A stretch of DNA of 64,000 nt from Leadbettera azotonutricia ZAS-9. GTDB taxonomy: Bacteria; Spirochaetota; Spirochaetia; Treponematales; Breznakiellaceae. Each line of letters begins with the position of its first letter. The first letter of the stretch is position 1. Where the stretch lies: the NCBI RefSeq assembly GCF_000214355.1, contig NC_015577.1, forward strand, positions 3,649,389 through 3,713,388, written 5' to 3'. Shown here piece after piece: positions 43,901-51,365 of this stretch. Made by a program: the position numbers and the translations under genes. The notes below the pieces were generated by a model. That model saw only the letters and a program-made list of their open reading frames with translations. It was not told where the DNA came from and made no database searches.

Positions 43901-44675
43901 TGATAAGGAGGCCCCAGCGCTTCCTCATGAATTCAAGCTGGGCTGTCAAGGAATCCGGATGGGCCAAGGCCGGCGCCCGCAGAAGATCCCACAAATTCAT
44001 GCCCTCGGGCCCAAAAACCGGAAGCTCCGCAAAATGAGCCTTGAGTTCCTCGATAGCGCCGGGGTAAACCGTCTTCAACCTGAGGTCAGTATCGCCAAAC
44101 AGGAAGAAAAACGGCTTAAACGCGGGGTTAAGGTTCGCCAGGGCCAGAAGCATAAGCTCCTCAAGGCTCAAAGAACGGCAGCTTTCGCCGTCCTCGCTCT
44201 CCTCAAGATACTGTTCCACTGAAGCTTTGCCAGTGTATACTTTTTTAGGCGGAAACAACATACCAAAGGTATGTAACATACCATCGGCATCTCGAGCACC
44301 CAAATTCTGGTTTATTCGTTCCAGAGCCGAATCAAAAACATCGGACTGGACCTGCTCCCGGTAAAGGGCCACCATATAGTGCAGAATCTCGTCTATAAGC
44401 CCCATAGCGTTGAGCTGCCCGGCCTTCACAATCAGCTCAGGATGCGCAGCCCCATCCACCCTCGAATTGAGCTTCACCGTCAGAGCCCGGACCTGCTTCA
44501 CGTCCGTCAGGACCACATTGCCTGTGAGGGAAAAAAGGCTGTCCTCGATGCCGCATTCCTTCCTGACCTCCTGCCTGATGTGGAATTCCATCACCGCCCG
44601 CCTTTTGGCAGCCTTCCGCCCCCTGGGGGCCGCAGGATTCTCGAATTTGGACAAGGATATGCGTACAGCCTTCAT
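40971..44675 (-). CDS. Very large GH13 alpha-amylase-family protein
   Basis: A 1234-residue protein. About 330 N-terminal residues match no domain I know. The GH13 barrel follows: region I RLGSDMVPNHTGL, region II SIVRFDAAMTLAKR (nucleophile about Asp538), region III LLLAEAFWMM (acid/base about Glu603), region IV FMNNPDEDTA (about residue 665), where the usual His of NHD is Pro. After the barrel come a beta domain and about 400 extra residues, ending in a Lys/Pro/Ala tail (KTAGKGAKKAEPKKTKPKKR). No signal peptide is seen, so it likely acts on intracellular glycogen or maltodextrin. Replacement of the region IV His makes the specificity uncertain. Confidence 0.8.
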   Translation of the reverse strand: MKAVRISLSKFENPAAPRGRKAAKRRAVMEFHIRQEVRKECGIEDSLFSLTGNVVLTDVKQVRALTVKLNSRVDGAAHPELIVKAGQLNAMGLIDEILHYMVALYREQVQSDVFDSALERINQNLGARDADGMLHTFGMLFPPKKVYTGKASVEQYLEESEDGESCRSLSLEELMLLALANLNPAFKPFFFLFGDTDLRLKTVYPGAIEELKAHFAELPVFGPEGMNLWDLLRAPALAHPDSLTAQLEFMRKRWGLLISKYMGRLLTSLDVIKEEDKPFFGGPGPTQVMEFGWMENEYEHFSPDQEWMPRTVLMAKSTLVWLYQLTRKYHREIARLDQIPDEELDELSRRGFTGLWLIGLWERSNASKTVKQWTGNPEAAASAYSLHDYDIAEELGGWGALQNLRERCYRRGVRLGSDMVPNHTGLDSRWVMENPDRFLQLKFPPYPTYTFNGGNLSNREGVGIYLEDHYYNRTDAAVVFKRVDFHSGDTRYIYHGNDGTSMPWNDTAQIDFLNPEAREAVIRTIIGVCQQFSIVRFDAAMTLAKRHIQRLWYPEPGHGGDIASRSEHALASAEFNRRIPNEFWREVVDRCATEAPHTLLLAEAFWMMEGYFVRTLGMHRVYNSAFMNMLKNEENAKYRATIKNTLEFDPEVLKRFVNFMNNPDEDTAVAQFGKGDKYFGIATLLVTMPGLPMFGHGQIEGFEEKYGMEYRRSYRDEKPDQYLIDRHEREIFPLMKKRHVFSGSADFCLYDLVNPEGSINENVFAYSNRAGGDMALVFYNNAYGRASGWIRRGAVSIPQKDGTSRQDSLCEALSLHGEDRFFTIFREQRAGLWYVRSSKEIAERGLFVGLNGYEAQAFLDIHEAEDVPGAEAGSWNGRWARLNFELNGRGVKDLEAALLDIYLGELYAPFNLFFKPERMEQLSRFFTPGSSAAETEEEARNAQAKKAEFVDYFKQPVLAFADTAAKYLAGIKGGYEAFKTENEYAPPEQSWAGFSAYLERLILMAETEEGKDIAARPQVAVLVLGYGVLTLLRSILGKGSNGEEAARLADHWQLVRKLRECWEKLGVSADEARRIAALARMVLARTSPADPSLYAGALKADELAAALVLENYDADDFRQALAVNRFEDITWFNKEAFEETISRSSLFLIPEAAIAFGDSGEDTSEKWKKRAGVISAAARSLLKAEKASGYRLEELPGVLSGAGTKQGKAAPKPAKTAGKGAKKAEPKKTKPKKR

Positions 44676-44760
44676 TTTTTCACCTCTTTATTCCCATTTT
44701 ATAATACACCAATATATTATAGGAAAAGTATAATACGAGAAAGGGAAAATTGACAGAGTT

Positions 44761-47187
44761 TTAGGAAATCCTTGTTAAAGAAACGCAAAGGTTATTTATC
44801 GTTGCGATAACTTCTGATGATGATACTTCTGTTTTATAACGTATATCCCCATTATTTATGTCCTCCCTGAAATTGCATTGCATTAAGCCGTCAACAATAG
44901 GCTGCAAATAAGTTTTCTTTATAGATGTCTTATCAGTAAATAATAACAAGTACTGATTATCAACAAAACAAATATCAAGTTGATATGCAATAGTATTGCA
45001 TACCCATTCCAAATAGGCCCGTGGAGGATCACTCACATCATCACTTGCAACTTCATAATATTTCAAATTACTAAACGGTTTAAAACTGTTTTCTCCGTAT
45101 TTCAAAAATAACGAATATGTATAAAGCTCTACATGATTACCGCTCATTCGCTCGCCTTTTAAAAGTACGAAACCCTGTTTTGAGTTCTTGCGGACATACC
45201 TATCAGCACTTTCCAAATAATTAAATAAGTCACTTTGATTTATAAACTGTGAACGCCAATCGGTAATAGCCGATTCCTTTTTTTCCAATTCTACTATTTC
45301 TATAAGTGATTGCTCAATATTTTCAGCTTTTATTTTTTCAAATATGGATTTGATAATCCCTGAACTCATATTGGAACGATCTCTTTTTAAGAATCGTTTC
45401 CAGCTTATATCGCGCTGAATGTTCCTAAGAAAGCTTTGATTAGAACTTCTTTCAAGAAGATAATCACCATGAACTAATAACGCACACTCCCACACATGAT
45501 TAGCAAATTCTCTTACCCCATTGTCATCAAACACAGCCTTTGCCTTTTTACTGTATATGCTAAACTTTTCACGATATTCTTTGTCATCTTCTGCCGACCA
45601 TTTACAATTATTGTTTTTATTGTAATAACTTTCAATATCACTCAGAAAAAACAAGAATCCAATTTGTCCATCAAAATATTTTTGCTCCTCTACATCCTGA
45701 ATCTGTTTTTTCCAATCATTATTTTCCCGAAGCAGCAAACATGCTTTTATTTGCTCTTCAAGAAATTGAACATTATCAAAACCTAAGAAATCTTTGCCTG
45801 AAATATTGCTAATATGGATAAGTATACTCGTACCCTTTGCCGGTAATAACTGTTTAACTGCGTTGATAGAACGAAGATAATCTTCTTCTCTGTTATAATT
45901 TGTATATTTTGCCAAATTTCTTATTATACGCATCCAATGCTTTAATTCATTGGGATCAATATTTCCTTTTCTAGAAATCAAATACTGGCAATATGCAAAA
46001 AACACTATTCTATTTTCATAACCAGCACCGTCAAATTTATTGTTAATTATTCTATCAAAATATTCTAATTCGTCATAAAAATAAAATGCCTGAGGAATAT
46101 ATGTTTTTACTGTTTTATTCCCATTTTTTAGCATATCCAAAATAGCAATAAGGTCAAGAATAAATTGTCCATCAAGACAACTATATTTTTCACATTGGCT
46201 AAAAGACATACCGGATTCCTGAAACAAAGATTTTGGAAAATTGTCTTTTTCCGCGCGATGATTCACAATAAGAATTTTAAGAAAATTCATAAGCAAGTGA
46301 TCAATATCAGAATTTTCTGATGGCCTGTGTGCCCAAAACAAATTAGTCCAATCAGTATCAATCATTTTATCAAAATATTTATGTACCAGGACATCTTCAT
46401 TTACAATTGTATACCTATCAGACAAATTTAATTTTTCAATATATTGTTCCAATTTTGCCTTAAAATTTTCAAACTCGGTCAACGGTTTACCGCGTGCATT
46501 CATTTTTATATATAAATCATCAGTTAATCCATAATCATTAAGTTCAAGAAATTGAAAAGTTATTATTTCTTTATTTGGATCTGCCAATCGTTTATAATAA
46601 TTCACGGCGTCATTAAATTTAAGATGAATACTATCAAGCATATTAAGCATTGATTGTATTGTCGGATCAGTATCCCATGTTGAAAAATACCAAGAACTTT
46701 TCGTAATAATGTTAGATATTGTTTTTGATTTAAGATTATTCATTTTTGATATATCTATATCTTTAGACAGCAAAGTATCACAAAATTCCCGCGAGCTTGT
46801 CCGTGTCTCATAGGAAAACTTTGATTTTGGTTTATCGCTTTCGGTATATACAAAATCTTCTCTTAATTCCTTAATTTTGCAATCTTTAATTGCTAGATAC
46901 CAATGCAACAAAAACAGTGTCGTTAATCTTTGCTGTCCATCAAGGGGGATAAAAACCGGGCGTTTGTTCACCGTTGTAAGATTTCCATATACAAAATCAA
47001 GGTCATGGTTTGCCGTATCGGCATCTAAATATTCACGTAATTTATCAAGAAAAGCATCACGTTTTTCAACTTCGCTTACACGGCCTTGTGCGTAATCTCT
47101 CTGTATAATAGGAATAACAATGTCATATTTCCTGATTACTTTCAAAAAAGTTAATCGGCTTTCGGATAATTTTCCTGTTTCACACAT
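44761..47187 (-). CDS. DUF262-domain protein, GmrSD-like (second gene of pair)
   Basis: An 808-residue AT-rich gene. The N-terminal DUF262 (ParB/Srx-like) part shows IPIIQRDYAQGRVSEVEKRD, then VFIPLDGQQRLTTLFLLHW, with the DGQQRLTT nucleotide-handling motif. ELNDYGLTDDLYIKMNARGK and FENFKAKLEQ are typical of the family. The long C-terminal part has no clear HNH/DUF1524 motif that I can see. It is coupled to the upstream DUF262 gene by a TAATG overlap. Paired DUF262 proteins occur in GmrSD-like modification-dependent restriction and other anti-phage loci; the defence role is inferred. Confidence 0.75.
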   Translation of the reverse strand: MCETGKLSESRLTFLKVIRKYDIVIPIIQRDYAQGRVSEVEKRDAFLDKLREYLDADTANHDLDFVYGNLTTVNKRPVFIPLDGQQRLTTLFLLHWYLAIKDCKIKELREDFVYTESDKPKSKFSYETRTSSREFCDTLLSKDIDISKMNNLKSKTISNIITKSSWYFSTWDTDPTIQSMLNMLDSIHLKFNDAVNYYKRLADPNKEIITFQFLELNDYGLTDDLYIKMNARGKPLTEFENFKAKLEQYIEKLNLSDRYTIVNEDVLVHKYFDKMIDTDWTNLFWAHRPSENSDIDHLLMNFLKILIVNHRAEKDNFPKSLFQESGMSFSQCEKYSCLDGQFILDLIAILDMLKNGNKTVKTYIPQAFYFYDELEYFDRIINNKFDGAGYENRIVFFAYCQYLISRKGNIDPNELKHWMRIIRNLAKYTNYNREEDYLRSINAVKQLLPAKGTSILIHISNISGKDFLGFDNVQFLEEQIKACLLLRENNDWKKQIQDVEEQKYFDGQIGFLFFLSDIESYYNKNNNCKWSAEDDKEYREKFSIYSKKAKAVFDDNGVREFANHVWECALLVHGDYLLERSSNQSFLRNIQRDISWKRFLKRDRSNMSSGIIKSIFEKIKAENIEQSLIEIVELEKKESAITDWRSQFINQSDLFNYLESADRYVRKNSKQGFVLLKGERMSGNHVELYTYSLFLKYGENSFKPFSNLKYYEVASDDVSDPPRAYLEWVCNTIAYQLDICFVDNQYLLLFTDKTSIKKTYLQPIVDGLMQCNFREDINNGDIRYKTEVSSSEVIATINNLCVSLTRIS

Positions 47188-48188
47188 TATCTATTCTCCT
47201 CTAAATCGTCAATTAGTGTATCAAGTTTTAATAAAGTTGTTTTTATTGCATTAAAATATGCATCCGCATCACTAGGATTCCAGTACATCATTTCGGTAAA
47301 ACGCTTGCTATATGCTTTCATAAAGACATTCTTTGTACATAAAGGTATAAACTGTCCGGATTTTTCATTTTTTAATATAATAGAACGTTTTACCGGAAAA
47401 ATCCAGTTTTTATAAGCTCTGTTTGTACTGGCATCTAACAGTGCTAAATTGGAAATATAATGCGTACCTATTGGCCTGTCTTCTTTAAAAATTTTTTGAA
47501 TCCGGTAAAAAACATCTTGAATTTTTGAATTCTTGTCATCTTTACTAATTTTGAATAATTCGGTAAAGATATAATCAAGCGATTCTTTTTCAATCTGTAG
47601 GTCAGCAAAATCATCTTTATTTTTTGGGTTATTTCCCGAATTGACTTCATTATAATATAATTGCTGCTGTTCCAGTTCTTCACAGCCCGTAAAATATTCC
47701 AAAATAGCATTTGCCCATTTAATGGATTCCTGCCCTTTTTTGACTATTTTATCTGTCTGTGAATAAATATGTTCAACGTCAAAGTCTTGAGTTTTATATG
47801 AATTAAACGGAAACCGCATATCTTGTTTTTGAGATGTAATGATTGTTAAAATATTAAATAATAATAATGTTGGTTTTAGATCAGGATCATTATAGTTTAG
47901 CGTTTCAATATTTTTATAACTGGGGTATCTTTCTTTTATACGCTCAACAAGATAAAATTTAAAATCATATTTCGTTTCATGTTTGTCACTTTCACTGATA
48001 ATTACACGTAATTCATTCTCTCCATTTTCTGCGGTCATAATTAAAAAACCTATTAGATGGTAAAAAAGAGAATCGTTATACCATTCTTCTAATCTTTGAA
48101 AATATTTCTTTATAATGAGCCAAAATTTATCCGTATCTGGAACACCTGTATTTTTTTCTGCTTTCTTCGAATTCTTCATAGTATTCAT
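47187..48188 (-). CDS. C-terminal half of a frameshifted DUF262/DUF1524 protein (HNH-like nuclease part)
   Basis: The 333-residue frame begins with an apparent Met only by accident; its useful coding part starts near 48155. It contains DFDVEHIYSQTDKIVKKG, the DUF1524 His-rich motif, and IGTHYISNLALLDASTNRAY, the second conserved segment of the HNH-like domain. Read after the frame at 48127-49023 it completes a normal DUF262-DUF1524 protein of about 610 residues. The join is at a run of seven T (48151-48157), where one base fewer would restore the frame. Either the gene is broken, the run is a sequencing error, or slippage rescues it. Confidence 0.75.
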   Translation of the reverse strand: MNTMKNSKKAEKNTGVPDTDKFWLIIKKYFQRLEEWYNDSLFYHLIGFLIMTAENGENELRVIISESDKHETKYDFKFYLVERIKERYPSYKNIETLNYNDPDLKPTLLLFNILTIITSQKQDMRFPFNSYKTQDFDVEHIYSQTDKIVKKGQESIKWANAILEYFTGCEELEQQQLYYNEVNSGNNPKNKDDFADLQIEKESLDYIFTELFKISKDDKNSKIQDVFYRIQKIFKEDRPIGTHYISNLALLDASTNRAYKNWIFPVKRSIILKNEKSGQFIPLCTKNVFMKAYSKRFTEMMYWNPSDADAYFNAIKTTLLKLDTLIDDLEENR

Positions 48189-49023
48189 TGAAAGTGTAAT
48201 ATGTCTCTTGATCAGATGGTTTTTCTTTTATTAAATCAAAAATATATTCAATGTGCGTCGCATATTTTGGCTTGCCTTTTTCAGCTTCTGACGAGTTATA
48301 GATAAAATACCAAAAGGAATCTTCTTGTAATTTCTTTTCAATTTGATCCCACTCAGATGCTATCTGCAATTGTTTTAAATAGAATGCATCAGTGGCAATA
48401 TTTTCCTCTTTCCATTTTCTTAAAAATAACGCTCTAATCAATTCTGCATTGGTGAGAGATATTTTTCCAATATTTAATCTTGTAAATATCTCATAAGCAT
48501 CTTCCTTATTATCAACTTCATAAAATATAACTCTTGTCTTATCTATAAGTTTTAGCATTAGCTTTGTTTCAAAAGTTTTATCTTTATTAAATTTTTCAAA
48601 CCATTCTTTAATAGTCTTGTCAGCATTATAGATATGTTTAAAATCTATATATTTATTAGAATCTGCTTCATTAATATTTCTTAAAAATGTTTCACTGTCT
48701 TCTCGCGTGGCGTAAGCTAAATCTTTTATGTTTTGCCCTTTTAGCGGTGCCTCAAGATTTTTTAGTATAAGAAATATAGTAGTTAATCTTTGTTGCCCGT
48801 CTATTACTTCATACCAATCTTTTTTTGGCTCTTCATTGCGTTTCTTTACTACAATCGGCTGCAAGCAATAAAATGATTCTTCCTTTTGGGGATTGAATTC
48901 CCATATATCCTTAAGCAATGAAAGAACTTGTGTTTCAGTCCATCTATAACCACGTTGATAGTGTGGAATGAAAAATTGATACTCCATCAAATCATTGATA
49001 GGCATTGGTTCCAAATGTGTCAT
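48127..49023 (-). CDS. N-terminal half of a frameshifted DUF262/DUF1524 protein
   Basis: The 298-residue frame carries the DUF262 domain: EYQFFIPHYQRGYRWTETQV, then WYEVIDGQQRLTTIFLIL with the DGQQRLTT motif, and EIFTRLNIGKISLTNAELIR. It stops shortly after YYEEFEESRKK because of an extra base in the A7 (minus strand) run at 48151-48157; the natural continuation NTGVPDTDKFWLIIKKY is in the next frame. GAGGAG lies 9 bases before ATG 49023. It is the first gene of the two-gene DUF262 unit and is divergent from the homocysteine methyltransferase gene. Composition is clearly AT-richer than either neighbour, suggesting transfer. Confidence 0.75.
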   Translation of the reverse strand: MTHLEPMPINDLMEYQFFIPHYQRGYRWTETQVLSLLKDIWEFNPQKEESFYCLQPIVVKKRNEEPKKDWYEVIDGQQRLTTIFLILKNLEAPLKGQNIKDLAYATREDSETFLRNINEADSNKYIDFKHIYNADKTIKEWFEKFNKDKTFETKLMLKLIDKTRVIFYEVDNKEDAYEIFTRLNIGKISLTNAELIRALFLRKWKEENIATDAFYLKQLQIASEWDQIEKKLQEDSFWYFIYNSSEAEKGKPKYATHIEYIFDLIKEKPSDQETYYTFNEYYEEFEESRKKYRCSRYG

Positions 49024-49187
49024 TACTAGAGCTCCTCTTTAAGTTTCGACAATAGTATAATCTAGCAATGGTCAAAATACCAGAGGGCACTAATAAAGAG
49101 CCGAAATTGCCTTTATTCTTAATTTTCTCAAAGCATTCAAATCAACAATCCCTTCAAATTCCAGGCCGCTCGTGCTATAGTCCACCC

Positions 49188-50480
49188 ATGGATACGCGTT
49201 CTCTCCTCAATCAAATCGCCTCTGAAAGGATCATCATCCTGGATGGGGCCATGGGCTCCATGCTCCAGGCTCTCCACCCTGGCCCGGTTGATGGATGCAA
49301 TGACATGCTCAATATCACCAAGCCAGGGCTTATCACGGGCATCCACGAGGCCTACCTTGAGGCTGGGGCGGATATTATCGAAACATGCAGTTTTAACGCC
49401 ACATCAATATCCCTTAAGGATTATGATCTTGAAAACAGGGCCTACGAGATAAGCAGGGCTGCCGGCGCCATAGCCAAGAAAGCGGCGGATAAATTTTCCA
49501 CAGCCCAAAAGCCCCGCTTCGCGGCGGGCAGCTTAGGCCCTACTGCCAAAAGCGCCTCCATCACCTCCGACATTGACAACCCTTTAAACAGGGCGGTCGC
49601 CTGGGACGGGCTTGAGGCTGCCTATTATGACAATGCCAGGGGGCTCATTGACGGCGGTGTGGATCTGCTCTTCATAGAAACAGTTTTCGACAGCCTCAAC
49701 GCCAAAGCCGCCCTCTTTGCAATCAGGCGCATCGAACAGGAGCGGGGCGTCAGCATCCCGGTGATGGTCTCCGCTACGCTTTCTGAAGGTGGCCGTCTTC
49801 TCACAGGCCAAACCCTGGAAGGTTTTTGCAGAGCCATGCTGCCGGCCAACCCCTGGGCTTTAAGCCTTAACTGCTCTTTCGGGGCAGACAGCCTCAAGCC
49901 CCACCTTGCCCGCCTCTCTGCCGCGAGTCCCTGCCTGGTCGGCGCATACCCCAATGCGGGCCTCCCTGACAGGCAAGGCAATTACAGCCAAACCCCCGCC
50001 ATCATGGCTTCTCACATCGAATCCTATTTAAAGGAAGGGCTCGTGAACATTATTGGGGGCTGCTGCGGTTCCACCCCTGCGCATATAGCCGCCATTGCCT
50101 CTCTCGCCAAAAATTATAAACCCCGGGTGCCCGCATCCGTCAATGCGTTTCAGGCGGCCATTGACTCGGGGGATTACGAGGAGGCTGTCGAACTTGCCCG
50201 GGAAAAAGCTGAAAGGGGCGCCAAGACCTTGATTCTCAACACCGATAAATCGCGGGACCCTGGGGGTACTGCAAAAAATTTCATCTTCCTTTCAAATTGC
50301 TTTCCCGTTCTTGCAGAGCTCCAGCTCATCATAGAAAGCGAAAATTGGGAAACCATTGAGGCAGCCCTTAAATGCGTCCAGGGCTGTGCTTTGGTCAGGT
50401 ATAAAAACGCCAAAGAAGACAGTGCGGAATATAGGGAAAAGGTCCGTCTTATACGCGATTATGGGGGAAGGATAATTTAA
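49188..50480 (+). CDS. Homocysteine S-methyltransferase with a truncated MetH pterin-binding domain
   Basis: A 430-residue protein. The N-terminal 310 residues are the Hcy-binding domain of MetH: IILDGAMGSMLQ, ETCSFNATSISLKDY, SLNCSFGADSLKPH and NIIGGCCGSTPAHIAAIA, with the three zinc-ligand Cys. The last about 110 residues align with the first half of the MetH pterin-binding domain (AVELAREKAERGAKTLILN, ESENWETIEAALKCVQG, EYREKVRLIRDYGGRII), with key positions changed and the second half absent. No cobalamin or activation domain follows. It may work with separate methyl-transfer proteins or another methyl donor. ATG 49188 fits the family start; the frame is open further upstream. Confidence 0.85.
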   Translation: MDTRSLLNQIASERIIILDGAMGSMLQALHPGPVDGCNDMLNITKPGLITGIHEAYLEAGADIIETCSFNATSISLKDYDLENRAYEISRAAGAIAKKAADKFSTAQKPRFAAGSLGPTAKSASITSDIDNPLNRAVAWDGLEAAYYDNARGLIDGGVDLLFIETVFDSLNAKAALFAIRRIEQERGVSIPVMVSATLSEGGRLLTGQTLEGFCRAMLPANPWALSLNCSFGADSLKPHLARLSAASPCLVGAYPNAGLPDRQGNYSQTPAIMASHIESYLKEGLVNIIGGCCGSTPAHIAAIASLAKNYKPRVPASVNAFQAAIDSGDYEEAVELAREKAERGAKTLILNTDKSRDPGGTAKNFIFLSNCFPVLAELQLIIESENWETIEAALKCVQGCALVRYKNAKEDSAEYREKVRLIRDYGGRII

Positions 50481-50504
50481 TGGGCGGAAAAAATTCCGCC
50501 CATT
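50479..50504. terminator. Bidirectional hairpin between convergent genes
   Basis: AATGGGCGGAA pairs perfectly with TTCCGCCCATT around an A4 loop (11-bp stem). It spans the stop codons of both the methyltransferase gene and the convergent binding-protein gene. No strong T-run follows on either side. Confidence 0.7.
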
Positions 50505-51336
50505 ACCGTACCGAACTGACCATGTCCCTGTTAAAATAATCCCAGGACATTTTTGCCAAAATGCCTTCGGCATATAATTCATCCAATGCTTTGTCCAAAG
50601 CTTCTGTCAGTGCATCATTGCCTTTTTTTAAACAAATTGCAAAAATTTCGTCTGACGGGCCCAGCCAGATAATTTCAAAATCGCTATTATCAGGGGAGAG
50701 ATAAAAAGACGCTACAAGGGTATCGCAAAGTATGGTGTCCACCCTGCCAAGCCTTAATTCTTCAAAACAATTGAGGATTTTGTCATACGCCAAAGGGACA
50801 AAATCCACGCCCTGGGCGGCAAGCTTTTCCATGTACCGCTGCGAAACCGTCTCGCCCTGAAACGCAACGCTGAGCCCTGCGGTTTCTTCCGGTGAACGAG
50901 CGTCGACATGCGCTCCCTTAAGGGCAATCATAACCTGGGCAGTGCCGATATAGGGCTTTGTGAAATTGTGGATTTTGAGACGCTCGTCAGTATACGTAAT
51001 GGAAGAAATAATGCAATCGTACCTGCCGATTTCGACACCGTCAAAAATGCCGTCCCATGCGGTATCAACAAAAACAGTTTTAAGGCCGAGCTTTTCCGCG
51101 AGCCTGTGGGCAAGCTCCACATCAAAACCAACAGGCGTTTTTCCATCGGTGTCGAGGTACTCCATGGGTGGATAGCCGATTTCGACGCCGACCGTCAGTT
51201 CCCCTTCTTTAATAGTCAGGCCGTGAGGCTTCTGCCGGGGCTGCCTGGTCATAAATGCAATGCCAACTACAATCAGAAATGCCAGAATCAGACAAATAAT
51301 CGTTTTCAATTTCACTTTCCATAGATATATTGCCAA
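50503..51336 (-). CDS. Family-3 extracellular solute-binding protein (amino-acid ABC type), membrane-anchored
   Basis: A 277-residue protein with one N-terminal hydrophobic segment (TIICLILAFLIVVGIAF) that lacks a lipobox, so it may remain anchored. The SBP_bac_3 domain shows GELTVGVEIGYPPMEYLD, TPVGFDVELAHRLAEKLGL, DGIFDGVEIGRYDCIISSIT and NFTKPYIGTAQVMIAL. No permease or ATPase genes are adjacent, so it is an orphan receptor here; partners must lie elsewhere. Length is typical. Confidence 0.88.
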   Translation of the reverse strand: MAIYLWKVKLKTIICLILAFLIVVGIAFMTRQPRQKPHGLTIKEGELTVGVEIGYPPMEYLDTDGKTPVGFDVELAHRLAEKLGLKTVFVDTAWDGIFDGVEIGRYDCIISSITYTDERLKIHNFTKPYIGTAQVMIALKGAHVDARSPEETAGLSVAFQGETVSQRYMEKLAAQGVDFVPLAYDKILNCFEELRLGRVDTILCDTLVASFYLSPDNSDFEIIWLGPSDEIFAICLKKGNDALTEALDKALDELYAEGILAKMSWDYFNRDMVSSVR

Positions 51337-51365
51337 AACACCGGATTGTCAAGTAAAATAAGGCA

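Noticed and set aside
42885-44222. Long open frame of 445 codons on the plus strand opposite the GH13 gene
   Set aside because: It is antisense to a clear GH13 protein in GC-rich DNA; the translation is rich in Gly, His, Pro and Arg without any family motif.
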